Assembly (NCBI GenBank): GCA_051650305.1
Contig: JBOFIT010000232.1
Coordinates: forward strand, 1 to 6,080
Reading direction: 5' to 3'
Source: JBOFDK01 sp051650305
Lineage (GTDB): Bacteria > Bacillota > Clostridia > Lachnospirales > Cellulosilyticaceae
DNA: 6,080 nt
The position numbers were made by a program, and so were the translations under genes. Below are positions 1 to 5,894 of the stretch, piece after piece. The notes beneath the pieces are model-generated. The model saw only the letters and a program-made list of their open reading frames with translations, ran no database searches and had not been told where the DNA came from. Position 1 is the first letter of the stretch. Each line of letters begins with the position of its first letter.

Positions 1-1505
1 ACAATAATTTCATAACAGCTATTTTAACGATTATGAAAAATGTAGGGGACATTGTTTTTGCCAACTTGCCACTGCTTTTTGCAATCGGTATTGCCGTAGG
101 GCTTGCTAAGTCTGACAAAGGCACAGCAGCACTTGCAGCGGCAATCGGATTTATCGTTATGCATCAGTCTATTTCTACGATGCTAGGACTTGGTGTGACG
201 AGTCTTGGTGTACTTACAGCAGATAATGTACCAGCTCAGTACAGTACTTATGTGACCACAACACTGGGTATCTTTACCCTCAATATTTCTGTGTTTGGTG
301 GTATTGTGGCGGGTTTTACAGCAGCACTTTTACACAATAAGTACCACAAGATTCAATTACCACAGATTCTAGGCTTCTTTGGTGGATCTCGTTTTGTACC
401 TATCGTAACATGTGTGACCATGCTTGTAGTAGGGGTGGTGCTTGCTTTTGCATGGCCATTTATCCAAAACGGTATTGCAGTAATAGCAGGGCTAGTGAAT
501 GAATCAGGTGCTATCGGTACGTTGCTGTATGGTACTATTGAACGTGCACTGATTCCAGTTGGCTTACACCATGTATTCTATACACCGTTCTGGTTCACAG
601 GCTTTGTCCAATCAAATGTGTTGCTTGATGCGGGTGGGACCATGCTTGTGGATGGGGCCAATACAGCATACTTTGCGCAGTTATCAAACATGGGGGCATT
701 AGTAGGTGCTACACCAGAAGTTATGAGACAGGTGGTGAATGGTAGTACACGCTTTATGGCAGGGAAGTTCCCATTCATGATTTTTGGACTTAGTGGTGCA
801 GCGCTTGCGATGTATCGTACGGCAAAACCAGAGAAGAAGAAGGTAGTAGGAGGTTTGCTTGTTTCAGCGGCAGCGACAGCAGCTTTAACAGGTATCACAG
901 AGCCAATCGAATTTGCCTTCTTATTCGTAGCACCAGTACTTTATGGTGTACACTGTGTCATTGCAGGCCTCAGCTATATGCTCATGGACCTTCTCAATGT
1001 TTTCATAGGGATGACGTTCTCAGGAGGTCTTATTGACTTTACACTCTTTGGTCTCTTGCCAGCAGGAGCAGGGGTACCAACCAATTGGTTCTATGTGGTA
1101 TTAGTAGGGGTCATTTTATTCCCTATCTATTACTTCACCTTTACCTTCTTTATCAAGAAGTTTGATCTTAAGACACCAGGTCGTGAAGATGATGATCTAG
1201 CCATGGAAGGGACCGATGGAGAAGGTTCGGCACTTGCCACAAAGGTACTTGAATGCCTGGGTGGCAGGGATAATATCACCAACTTAGATGCATGTATCAC
1301 AAGACTTCGTGTCTCTGTAAAAGATGTAAAACAAGTTGATAAGACACGTATCAAAGCACTTGGTGCAAGTGGGGTTATGGAAGTTGGGGACAATATCCAA
1401 GCGATCTTTGGCGGACGTTCGGACGTTATCAAAAATCAAATTCAAGATATTATGGATGGCAATATACCGACTGAAGTGGTCATACATGAAGAGCATCCAA
1501 AATAA
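1..1505 (+). CDS. PTS glucose/alpha-glucoside-family EIICB permease, 5' partial
   Basis: This is a membrane permease that imports a sugar and phosphorylates it, taking phosphate from a IIA partner. The reading frame is open from base 3 with no stop before the ATG at 33, and the preceding codons (NNFITAILTI) read as normal permease sequence. The gene therefore starts outside the window and the ATG at 33 is internal. Numbering from that Met, the IIC membrane domain covers about residues 1-380. It includes FFGGSRFVPI (115-124), RALIPVGLHHVFY (171-183) and the family signature GITEPIEF (287-294). After the linker (KTPGRED, 380-386), the IIB domain covers about 398-475, with the phosphorylated cysteine in NLDACITRLRV (Cys421). 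There is no IIA domain, so a separate IIA protein is needed. The IIC sequence, especially KFPFMIFGLSGAALAMYRTAKPEK and the linker, reads closest to B. subtilis MalP/GlvC and E. coli MalX, which suggests maltose or another alpha-glucoside. Glucose cannot be excluded. The family is certain; the substrate is inferred. Confidence 0.93.
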   Translation, partial: NNFITAILTIMKNVGDIVFANLPLLFAIGIAVGLAKSDKGTAALAAAIGFIVMHQSISTMLGLGVTSLGVLTADNVPAQYSTYVTTTLGIFTLNISVFGGIVAGFTAALLHNKYHKIQLPQILGFFGGSRFVPIVTCVTMLVVGVVLAFAWPFIQNGIAVIAGLVNESGAIGTLLYGTIERALIPVGLHHVFYTPFWFTGFVQSNVLLDAGGTMLVDGANTAYFAQLSNMGALVGATPEVMRQVVNGSTRFMAGKFPFMIFGLSGAALAMYRTAKPEKKKVVGGLLVSAAATAALTGITEPIEFAFLFVAPVLYGVHCVIAGLSYMLMDLLNVFIGMTFSGGLIDFTLFGLLPAGAGVPTNWFYVVLVGVILFPIYYFTFTFFIKKFDLKTPGREDDDLAMEGTDGEGSALATKVLECLGGRDNITNLDACITRLRVSVKDVKQVDKTRIKALGASGVMEVGDNIQAIFGGRSDVIKNQIQDIMDGNIPTEVVIHEEHPK

Positions 1506-1523
1506 ACAAATAATCAATAAGTT

Positions 1524-1571
1524 CTAAAAAAGATGGATGGTACCAATGTCGGTGCCATCCATCTTTTTTAG
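1524..1571. terminator. Bidirectional intrinsic terminator between convergent genes
   Basis: An inverted repeat with arms 1524-1544 and 1551-1571 and a 6-base loop (AATGTC) forms a 21-bp stem with a single mismatch, a G.U or A.C pair depending on strand. The stem is GC-rich near the loop (GATGGATGG paired with CCATCCATC). It is flanked by an A run on the left arm and a T run on the right, so it works as a Rho-independent terminator for the PTS gene on the plus strand and for the Crp/Fnr gene on the minus strand. The stop codon of the minus-strand gene (1570-1568) lies inside the outer stem. Confidence 0.93.
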
Positions 1572-2248
1572 AGTTTATAGGTAGTAGGAGACTGGATAAT
1601 GTCCACCAACTTTTCAGGGTAGAGAATAATGGTGGAATGGCCGTCCTTTTTTATAATGCCCATTTGCTTAAGGGTGAGCATCATACGAGAAATCGTGACC
1701 GAATGAACCCCTAGGTACTTGGAGATCTCAACATAGGTGAAGTGGCGGGCTAAGCGGTAGATGCCATCAGTCTTTTGTGAGAGGTTAAGGAGGAACTTGC
1801 AGAGACGGACATGGGTGAAATGGTCGTTGGTACCATGGAAATGGCCTAGTACATCATGGAAATGGGTGGCCATAGACTTAGCGATGAGGATACCAATGGA
1901 GGGGTCTGTCTCTATTAAATGATTGACTTTGTGGTATGGGATTTGGTACAGTGTGCATTTGGTCTTTGTGATGAAGTGAGAGAGCTGATAAGGATCGTGG
2001 AGATACCTTGTAGGATCTTCGGCAAGGTGGAAGTATACGCCGCCTAGTATTTGACCACTTTGGAAGTAGTGGTAGATGATTTCCTCTCCATTTTGTGTAT
2101 AGCGAACGAGGGCGCAAAGGCCATCTTCCAGATAATAAATGGCATTGGATTCGGTGGCGTCAGGTGAGATGTTAACGCCTTTTTCAAGCACTTTTTTTGT
2201 GCCCAGGGCACAGAGCTTTTGGGTAGCTGATAAAGAAGATGTAGGCAT
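1568..2248 (-). CDS. Crp/Fnr-family transcriptional regulator, CprK-like
   Basis: A 226-residue DNA-binding regulator of normal length for the family. Residues about 20-115 form the cyclic-nucleotide-binding-like beta-roll effector domain (for example IYYLEDGLCALVRY at 37-50). Residues about 116-145 are the dimerisation helix, and about 146-215 the winged helix-turn-helix. The recognition helix is in GVHSVTISRMM (180-190). Aligned with FNR, Ser187 and Arg188 match S212 and R213, but Val184 replaces the E209 that reads the G of TTGAT. CprK of Desulfitobacterium also has Val here in a very similar helix (GVHHVTVSR, from memory), and it binds TTAAT-N4-ATTAA and senses chlorophenols. The ERS-type phosphate-binding cassette of cAMP receptors is not seen. 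The four Cys (13, 45, 98, 150) do not match the FNR Fe-S pattern. The start is supported by AAGAAAGG 9 nt upstream. The gene is divergent from the transporter-sulfotransferase pair, its likely target. The ligand is unknown; a phenolic compound is an inference. Confidence 0.92.
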   Translation of the reverse strand: MPTSSLSATQKLCALGTKKVLEKGVNISPDATESNAIYYLEDGLCALVRYTQNGEEIIYHYFQSGQILGGVYFHLAEDPTRYLHDPYQLSHFITKTKCTLYQIPYHKVNHLIETDPSIGILIAKSMATHFHDVLGHFHGTNDHFTHVRLCKFLLNLSQKTDGIYRLARHFTYVEISKYLGVHSVTISRMMLTLKQMGIIKKDGHSTIILYPEKLVDIIQSPTTYKL

Positions 2249-2286
2249 AGTGTGAGACCTTTCTTATGTATAAATTATGTAAAACT

Positions 2287-2315
2287 ATTTTAACAATAAT
2301 CAAGGGAGGAGACAA
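2287..2315 (-). promoter_or_regulatory. Promoter of the Crp/Fnr-family regulator gene
   Basis: On the minus strand, TTGTCT (2315-2310) is a 4/6 match to the -35 box. A 17-bp spacer separates it from the -10 hexamer TAAAAT (2292-2287), which has an extended TGT immediately before it (2295-2293). The predicted start near 2280 gives a leader of about 32 nt that carries AAGAAAGG ahead of the ATG. The extended -10 nonamer TGTTAAAAT is identical to the one predicted for the divergent transporter promoter. No second copy of the dehalobox-like dyad lies near it, so the sequence does not show autoregulation. Confidence 0.6.
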
Positions 2316-2359
2316 TGAAAATACCGAAAAAGATAGGCAAAAATATAAAATTATGCTAA
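2315..2359 (+). other. Possible 14-codon leader ORF in the divergent intergenic region
   Basis: A very short frame encoding MKIPKKIGKNIKLC follows the best Shine-Dalgarno sequence in this intergenic region (AAGGGAGGAG, 2302-2311, with GGAGG 5 nt from the ATG). The predicted peptide is strongly basic (six Lys) and ends in Cys. It lies upstream of the predicted transporter promoter, so it is probably not in that transcript. I see no convincing plus-strand promoter immediately upstream of it. Its start overlaps the -35 of the minus-strand regulator promoter. It may be a small expressed peptide, the remnant of a longer gene, or chance in purine-rich DNA. Confidence 0.2.
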
Positions 2360-2384
2360 ACATTTACTAAAAAAGTAGCCAAAC

Positions 2385-2398
2385 TTAATGTATATTAT
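2385..2398. promoter_or_regulatory. Candidate operator: dehalobox-like Crp/Fnr-family site
   Basis: The sequence TTAAT-GTAT-ATTAT is a dyad with a perfect TAAT-N4-ATTA core centred at 2391.5. It matches 9 of 10 defined positions of the CprK dehalobox TTAAT-N4-ATTAA. The centre lies 41.5 bp upstream of the start near 2433 predicted from the extended -10 at 2418-2426, which is the class II activator position used by Crp/Fnr proteins. The adjacent regulator has the CprK-type Val in its recognition helix. The surrounding DNA is AT-rich, so a chance match is possible, but the agreement of sequence, spacing and regulator type is hard to dismiss. Confidence 0.6.
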
Positions 2399-2417
2399 TT
2401 TTTAAAGTTATAGCTTA

Positions 2418-2426
2418 TGTTAAAAT
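2418..2426 (+). promoter_or_regulatory. Extended -10 promoter of the transporter-sulfotransferase operon
   Basis: TGTTAAAAT is an extended -10 element (TGn plus TAAAAT, hexamer 2421-2426). At 17 bp upstream the -35 region is only a T run (2398-2403), a poor match to TTGACA, which suggests the promoter needs an activator. Transcription would start near 2433, leaving a leader of about 45-50 nt before the transporter start codon. Confidence 0.5.
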
Positions 2427-2429
2427 TTT

Positions 2430-2466
2430 AGTAGTTAAATAAATAACAAACCAATGATAAACTACT
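2430..2466 (+). repeat. Inverted repeat in the transporter mRNA leader
   Basis: AGTAGTT (2430-2436) and AACTACT (2460-2466) are perfect 7-bp inverted arms separated by 23 bases. They span the predicted 5' leader and end 5 bases before the G-rich ribosome binding site. AGTAG occurs again at 2374-2378 (AAAGTAGCC), so the motif appears three times in about 95 bp. It could be a weak leader hairpin or half-sites for a second regulator. The stem is too short and its loop too long to call it a riboswitch. Confidence 0.3.
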
Positions 2467-2470
2467 TAAT

Positions 2471-2476
2471 GGGGGA
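2471..2476 (+). promoter_or_regulatory. Ribosome binding site of the transporter gene
   Basis: GGGGGA is the only Shine-Dalgarno-like run here. It ends directly against the ATG at 2477, which is too close for normal initiation, but lies 6-7 nt before the in-frame GTG at 2483. The spacing favours the GTG start. Confidence 0.5.
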
Positions 2477-3922
2477 ATGAACGTGAACAAGAAGACGAAA
2501 ATTTATTATTTACACTGCGTAATTGCTTATGTGTTGTTATTTTCATTATGGAGTATGCCGCCACTAGATCCAATCACACCAATGGGCATGAAGGTTGTAG
2601 CTATCTTGGCATGTGTCCTTTATTTATGGACAACAGTCGATACTATATGGCCAAGCTTTTTAGGGATCGCACTACTAGGGTTCTCTGGCTATGCACCGAT
2701 GAATCAGGTGATTGCAAAAGCTTTTGGTAATCCCACAGCTATTCTGCTTATGTATGTTATTATTTTAACAGGAGCAATATCTGAAGCAGGTATTTGTGAG
2801 TATATTTCAAGATGGTTTGTAACACGTAAAATAATCAACGGACGCCCATGGGTATTCTCACTCATGCTTTTAGCAGGTGTCTATTTATTAGCCACATTGA
2901 CAATGGCAACAGCAACCATTCTTATGTTTTGGCCTATCTTATATAGTGTATTTAAATTACTGGGTATTGATAAGAAAGATAAGTACGCAACCATTATGCT
3001 GATAGCAGTTGTTATGGTATCCACACTTTCTTTTGCATCCACACCTTTTAAAAGTATTTTACCAGGATTATTAAATAGTTTTCAGGATGTAACAGGTGAG
3101 AGTATACAGTATCTTCCTTATATGGCAGTAGGTACAGCGATCTCAGTCGTAAGTATTTTAGTCATTGTAGGGATGATGAAGTATATCTTCAAGCCAGATG
3201 TATCCAAACTTCAAAATGTGCATGTGGATATGTTTAATCAAAATCCACTACCAAAAATGAATATGAAGCAAAGACTACTTTGTGTGATTCTAGGTGTCTT
3301 CATTTTATGGATGCTTCTACCTTCTATTTTACCAGAAGGGGCAGTAAGAACGTTTTTACAGGATACACAAAATATCGCACCACTCTTTGGGATCACATTA
3401 GGTGGGATGATTAAATTAAATGGGGAACCTATTATTCATTTTCCTAAAATTACAGCCAAGTATATGCTTTGGCCAGTCTTTTTAATGGTTGGTTCATCTA
3501 ATGCAATCTTAAATGCCTTAACAGATAAGACAACAGGTATTACAGCGTTCTTAGAAATGAAGCTTATGCCAATGTTTGAAGGCAGAAGTATCATCGTTTT
3601 CATGGTGCTCATCATGTTGATGGCGATTGTTTTAAGTAACTTATGCAACAATATCGTGGTGGCAATGCTCTTTATTCCTATTATCCATCTATTTGCTATG
3701 CAAAATGAAATCTCAGCGATTCCGATGGCGATGATGATGCTATTCTCAGTATGTCTAGGGATGATTACACCAGCAAGTTCAGCACTTGGGGCAGCTATGC
3801 ATAGTAATCAGGAGTGGCTGCAGGTCAAAGATATGTATAAATACGGATTCATCATGACAGCGGTTGTTATGCTGCTTGCATGTGTGATAGGTATTCCATT
3901 AGCAAATATGATTTTTAGATAA
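2477..3922 (+). CDS. SLC13/DASS-like anion transporter
   Basis: A polytopic inner-membrane protein of 481 residues, the usual length for the divalent anion:Na+ symporter (DASS, CitT/SdcS/INDY) group, with about 11-12 hydrophobic segments in two halves separated by a hydrophilic stretch (about 238-266). Family-like features include FGNPTAILLM (83-92), the first hairpin region LTMATATILMFWPI (141-154), the second SNLCNNIVVAMLFIPI (387-402), and TPASSALGAA near the C terminus (431-440). Both SNT signatures that hold Na+ and carboxylate in dicarboxylate carriers are altered (TMA at 142-144 and SNL at 387-389). Its substrate is therefore open; sulfated phenols, phenols or another organic anion fit the downstream gene. 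Coordinates use the ATG at 2477, but the GTG at 2483 (479 residues) is better spaced from GGGGGA and is probably the true start. This gene is first in an operon with the sulfotransferase gene, which starts 30 bp after its stop. The family assignment is good; the substrate is unknown. Confidence 0.85.
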   Translation: MNVNKKTKIYYLHCVIAYVLLFSLWSMPPLDPITPMGMKVVAILACVLYLWTTVDTIWPSFLGIALLGFSGYAPMNQVIAKAFGNPTAILLMYVIILTGAISEAGICEYISRWFVTRKIINGRPWVFSLMLLAGVYLLATLTMATATILMFWPILYSVFKLLGIDKKDKYATIMLIAVVMVSTLSFASTPFKSILPGLLNSFQDVTGESIQYLPYMAVGTAISVVSILVIVGMMKYIFKPDVSKLQNVHVDMFNQNPLPKMNMKQRLLCVILGVFILWMLLPSILPEGAVRTFLQDTQNIAPLFGITLGGMIKLNGEPIIHFPKITAKYMLWPVFLMVGSSNAILNALTDKTTGITAFLEMKLMPMFEGRSIIVFMVLIMLMAIVLSNLCNNIVVAMLFIPIIHLFAMQNEISAIPMAMMMLFSVCLGMITPASSALGAAMHSNQEWLQVKDMYKYGFIMTAVVMLLACVIGIPLANMIFR

Positions 3923-3925
3923 ATA

Positions 3926-3939
3926 TTATTTTAAAATAA
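3926..3939. repeat. 14-bp AT palindrome between transporter and sulfotransferase genes
   Basis: TTATTTTAAAATAA is a perfect 14-bp palindrome inside the 30-bp gap between the two operon genes, just before the ribosome binding site of the second. It consists only of A and T and has no loop, so it cannot act as a terminator. It can be read as TTATT-N4-AATAA, resembling a degenerate Crp/Fnr-type site, but this is weak and it may be chance in AT-rich DNA. Confidence 0.3.
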
Positions 3940-3944
3940 AGGAG
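3938..3944 (+). promoter_or_regulatory. Strong ribosome binding site of the arylsulfotransferase gene
   Basis: AAAGGAG lies 8 nt before the ATG at 3953, a near-ideal Shine-Dalgarno sequence and spacing. It fixes the start of the enzyme and implies efficient translation compared with the transporter ahead of it. Confidence 0.85.
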
Positions 3945-3952
3945 AAGAGACA

Positions 3953-5839
3953 ATGAGCCAAAGTATTGATATCAAAAAAGTACAGCATTTAATCGCATTA
4001 CAGTATGAAAGTGAACAAGCAATCATCAAAGCATTTGAAGATGGGAACTATACATTAACAAACCCATTAGTGAAGTTAAATCCGTATAGCATTTGTCCAC
4101 TGACAGCACTTGTGGCATTCCGTACAGAACAAGTAGCTAGTGTGACGATTACCGTTAAGGGTAAGGAAGCAGCTGGAGATATTACCCATCAGTTTAAAGA
4201 AGATACAGTACATTACATTCCAGTACTTGGTTTATACGGTGGCTATACAAATGAAGTAGTCATCAGTTTATCAACAGGAGAAGTACATACAGTTGCCATC
4301 GAGACACCAGCACTTAGCGCGCAGGCAGTCTTACCGACAAAGATGGAGACAACAAGCGAGTACATGAAGGACAATCTTATGTTCGTCACATCTGCCATGC
4401 GTTCACTTGCAGGGGCATACGACTATAAAGGAGATTGCCGTTGGTATACCACAGAGAACCTTACATTCGATATGAAGCGTATCGAGAATGGACGTTTACT
4501 CGTAGGTTCATGCCGTTTCTTAGAAAAACCATACAATACAGTAGGGATTTTTGAGATGGGTATGATTGGGAAAATCTATGCAGAGTATCGTTTACCAGGT
4601 GGTTACCATCATGATAAGTGGGAGATGGAGGATGGTAATATCCTGATTCTTACACAAGACTTTGCACGTGGGACAGTAGAGGACGTATGTGTGCTTGTGG
4701 ATAGAGCGACAGGAGAAGTGCTAAAGACATGGGATTACCAGACCTTCCTTCCACAAGATGTGGCGAAGTCAGGTAGTTGGAGCGAGGATGACTGGTTCCA
4801 TAACAATGCACTTTGGTATGACAAGAAGACCAATAGTATCACTTTATCAGGCAGACACCAAGACGTCTTAGTGAATATTGATTATGAGACAAGTGAGATC
4901 AACTGGATGTTAGGTGACCCAGAGGGCTGGCCACAGGAGATGGTGGACAAGTACTTCTTCACACCAGTAGGCGATGGCGACTTTGATTGGCATTATGAGC
5001 CACATGCATGTCTCGTGACACCAGAAGGGGATGTGATGGTCTTTGACAATGGTCATTTCCGTTCGAAGAATCCAGATAAGTACTTAAAAGGAGAAGATAA
5101 CTTCTCTCGTGGGGTAAGATATCGTATCAATACAGAAGATATGACCATCCAGCAAGTATGGCAGTTTGGTAAAGAAAGAGGGAAGGCATTCTTCTCACCT
5201 TATATTTCAAATGTAGAGTACTATGCAGATGGTCACTACTTAGTACACTCAGGTGGTATCGCACAAGAAGATGGTGTAACAGTAGAAGGCATCGGAAGTC
5301 GTGCGGCATTACATAATCCAAATATTAAGCTGAACTCAATCACAGTAGAAGTCCTTAATGATGAAGTGATGCTTGAACTTCACTTACCAGCCAACTACTA
5401 CCGTGCAGAGAAGATGCCTATCTACCATGCAGGCGATACACTTGAGCTTGGTAAAGGTAAACTTCTAGGGACATTAGGTGTGACACCAGAGTTCAGTACA
5501 TTAATCGAAGGTGCAGAACCAAGCGACGTATCAGCAGCAGACTTATACGAAGCACGCTTCGAAGAAGAGATCGACCGTTATGTCTTCCACGGTAAGTTCG
5601 AAAAAGGACAGTTGGTGATGTTAGTACTTGAGAATGAAGCTGGAGAAGCGCATCCTTACTATATCTCTACAGCAGCAGGTGGTTCACCAAATGCTGCCAT
5701 GTGCGTAGGGACTTTCCAAACATCTGACGATCGTATTGTAAGGCTGAATATCAATAAAGAGGGATTACAAGGAAGTTATCAAGTAAAACTCATCGTGGAT
5801 ATGAATCTGTATGCATTTGATGAAAGCATTGAAATGTAA
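3953..5839 (+). CDS. Arylsulfate sulfotransferase (AssT family), apparently cytoplasmic
   Basis: A 628-residue enzyme that transfers a sulfate group from one phenolic sulfate ester to another phenol without PAPS, through a sulfo-histidine intermediate. Residues about 15-120 are a beta-rich N-terminal domain. Residues about 135-450 form the beta-propeller with the active site, and the rest is a C-terminal beta region. Conserved-looking residues are His283 (DWFHNN), His351 (YEPHACL), Arg370 (FDNGHFR) and His432 (LVHSGG). By order and spacing these correspond to His252, His356, Arg374 and nucleophile His436 of E. coli CFT073 AssT. That enzyme is periplasmic, with a disulfide (Cys418-Cys424) formed by DsbL. 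Here the N terminus (MSQSIDIKKVQHLIALQYES) has no signal peptide, and no Cys pair precedes His432 (Cys at 48, 162, 187, 246, 353, 584). The enzyme therefore most likely works in the cytoplasm. It is second in an operon behind the DASS-like transporter, which may move its substrate or product. The family is confident; the natural donor and acceptor are unknown. Confidence 0.92.
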   Translation: MSQSIDIKKVQHLIALQYESEQAIIKAFEDGNYTLTNPLVKLNPYSICPLTALVAFRTEQVASVTITVKGKEAAGDITHQFKEDTVHYIPVLGLYGGYTNEVVISLSTGEVHTVAIETPALSAQAVLPTKMETTSEYMKDNLMFVTSAMRSLAGAYDYKGDCRWYTTENLTFDMKRIENGRLLVGSCRFLEKPYNTVGIFEMGMIGKIYAEYRLPGGYHHDKWEMEDGNILILTQDFARGTVEDVCVLVDRATGEVLKTWDYQTFLPQDVAKSGSWSEDDWFHNNALWYDKKTNSITLSGRHQDVLVNIDYETSEINWMLGDPEGWPQEMVDKYFFTPVGDGDFDWHYEPHACLVTPEGDVMVFDNGHFRSKNPDKYLKGEDNFSRGVRYRINTEDMTIQQVWQFGKERGKAFFSPYISNVEYYADGHYLVHSGGIAQEDGVTVEGIGSRAALHNPNIKLNSITVEVLNDEVMLELHLPANYYRAEKMPIYHAGDTLELGKGKLLGTLGVTPEFSTLIEGAEPSDVSAADLYEARFEEEIDRYVFHGKFEKGQLVMLVLENEAGEAHPYYISTAAGGSPNAAMCVGTFQTSDDRIVRLNINKEGLQGSYQVKLIVDMNLYAFDESIEM

Positions 5840-5894
5840 GTTATGAGCAAGTGAAAAGATCATAGTGAATCGTAAAAACAGAGGTTTAAATCAG

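Noticed and set aside
33..35. ATG at 33 as the start of the PTS gene
   Set aside because: The frame continues upstream to the window edge with permease-like residues, there is no ribosome binding site before this ATG, and the protein would lack the usual N-terminal membrane segments.
578..898. Open frame of 106 codons antisense to the PTS gene
   Set aside because: It lies wholly inside a clear IIC membrane domain on the other strand, has low-complexity composition, and shows no recognisable protein features.
1130..1517. Two antisense frames and one overlapping plus-strand frame at the end of the PTS gene
   Set aside because: All overlap the well-conserved IIB domain in other frames and have no family resemblance.
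1878..2117. 79-codon frame on the same strand as the regulator in another frame
   Set aside because: It is the +1 shadow of the regulator's effector domain; its Arg/Pro/Ser-rich sequence looks like a frame artefact.
1568..2248. Oxygen-sensing FNR with an Fe-S cluster, or a cAMP-binding CRP
   Set aside because: The four Cys are at 13, 45, 98 and 150 and do not form the clustered FNR pattern. The conserved cAMP phosphate-binding Glu-Arg-Ser motif is not visible.
3923..3952. Internal promoter or terminator between the transporter and the sulfotransferase genes
   Set aside because: The gap is only 30 bp and holds an AT palindrome and a ribosome binding site. There is no GC stem and no -35/-10 pair, so co-transcription is the simpler reading.
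5871..5890. AAAC-AGAG-GTTT as a terminator for the sulfotransferase operon
   Set aside because: The stem is only 4 bp, AT-rich, and followed by AAAT rather than a T run.
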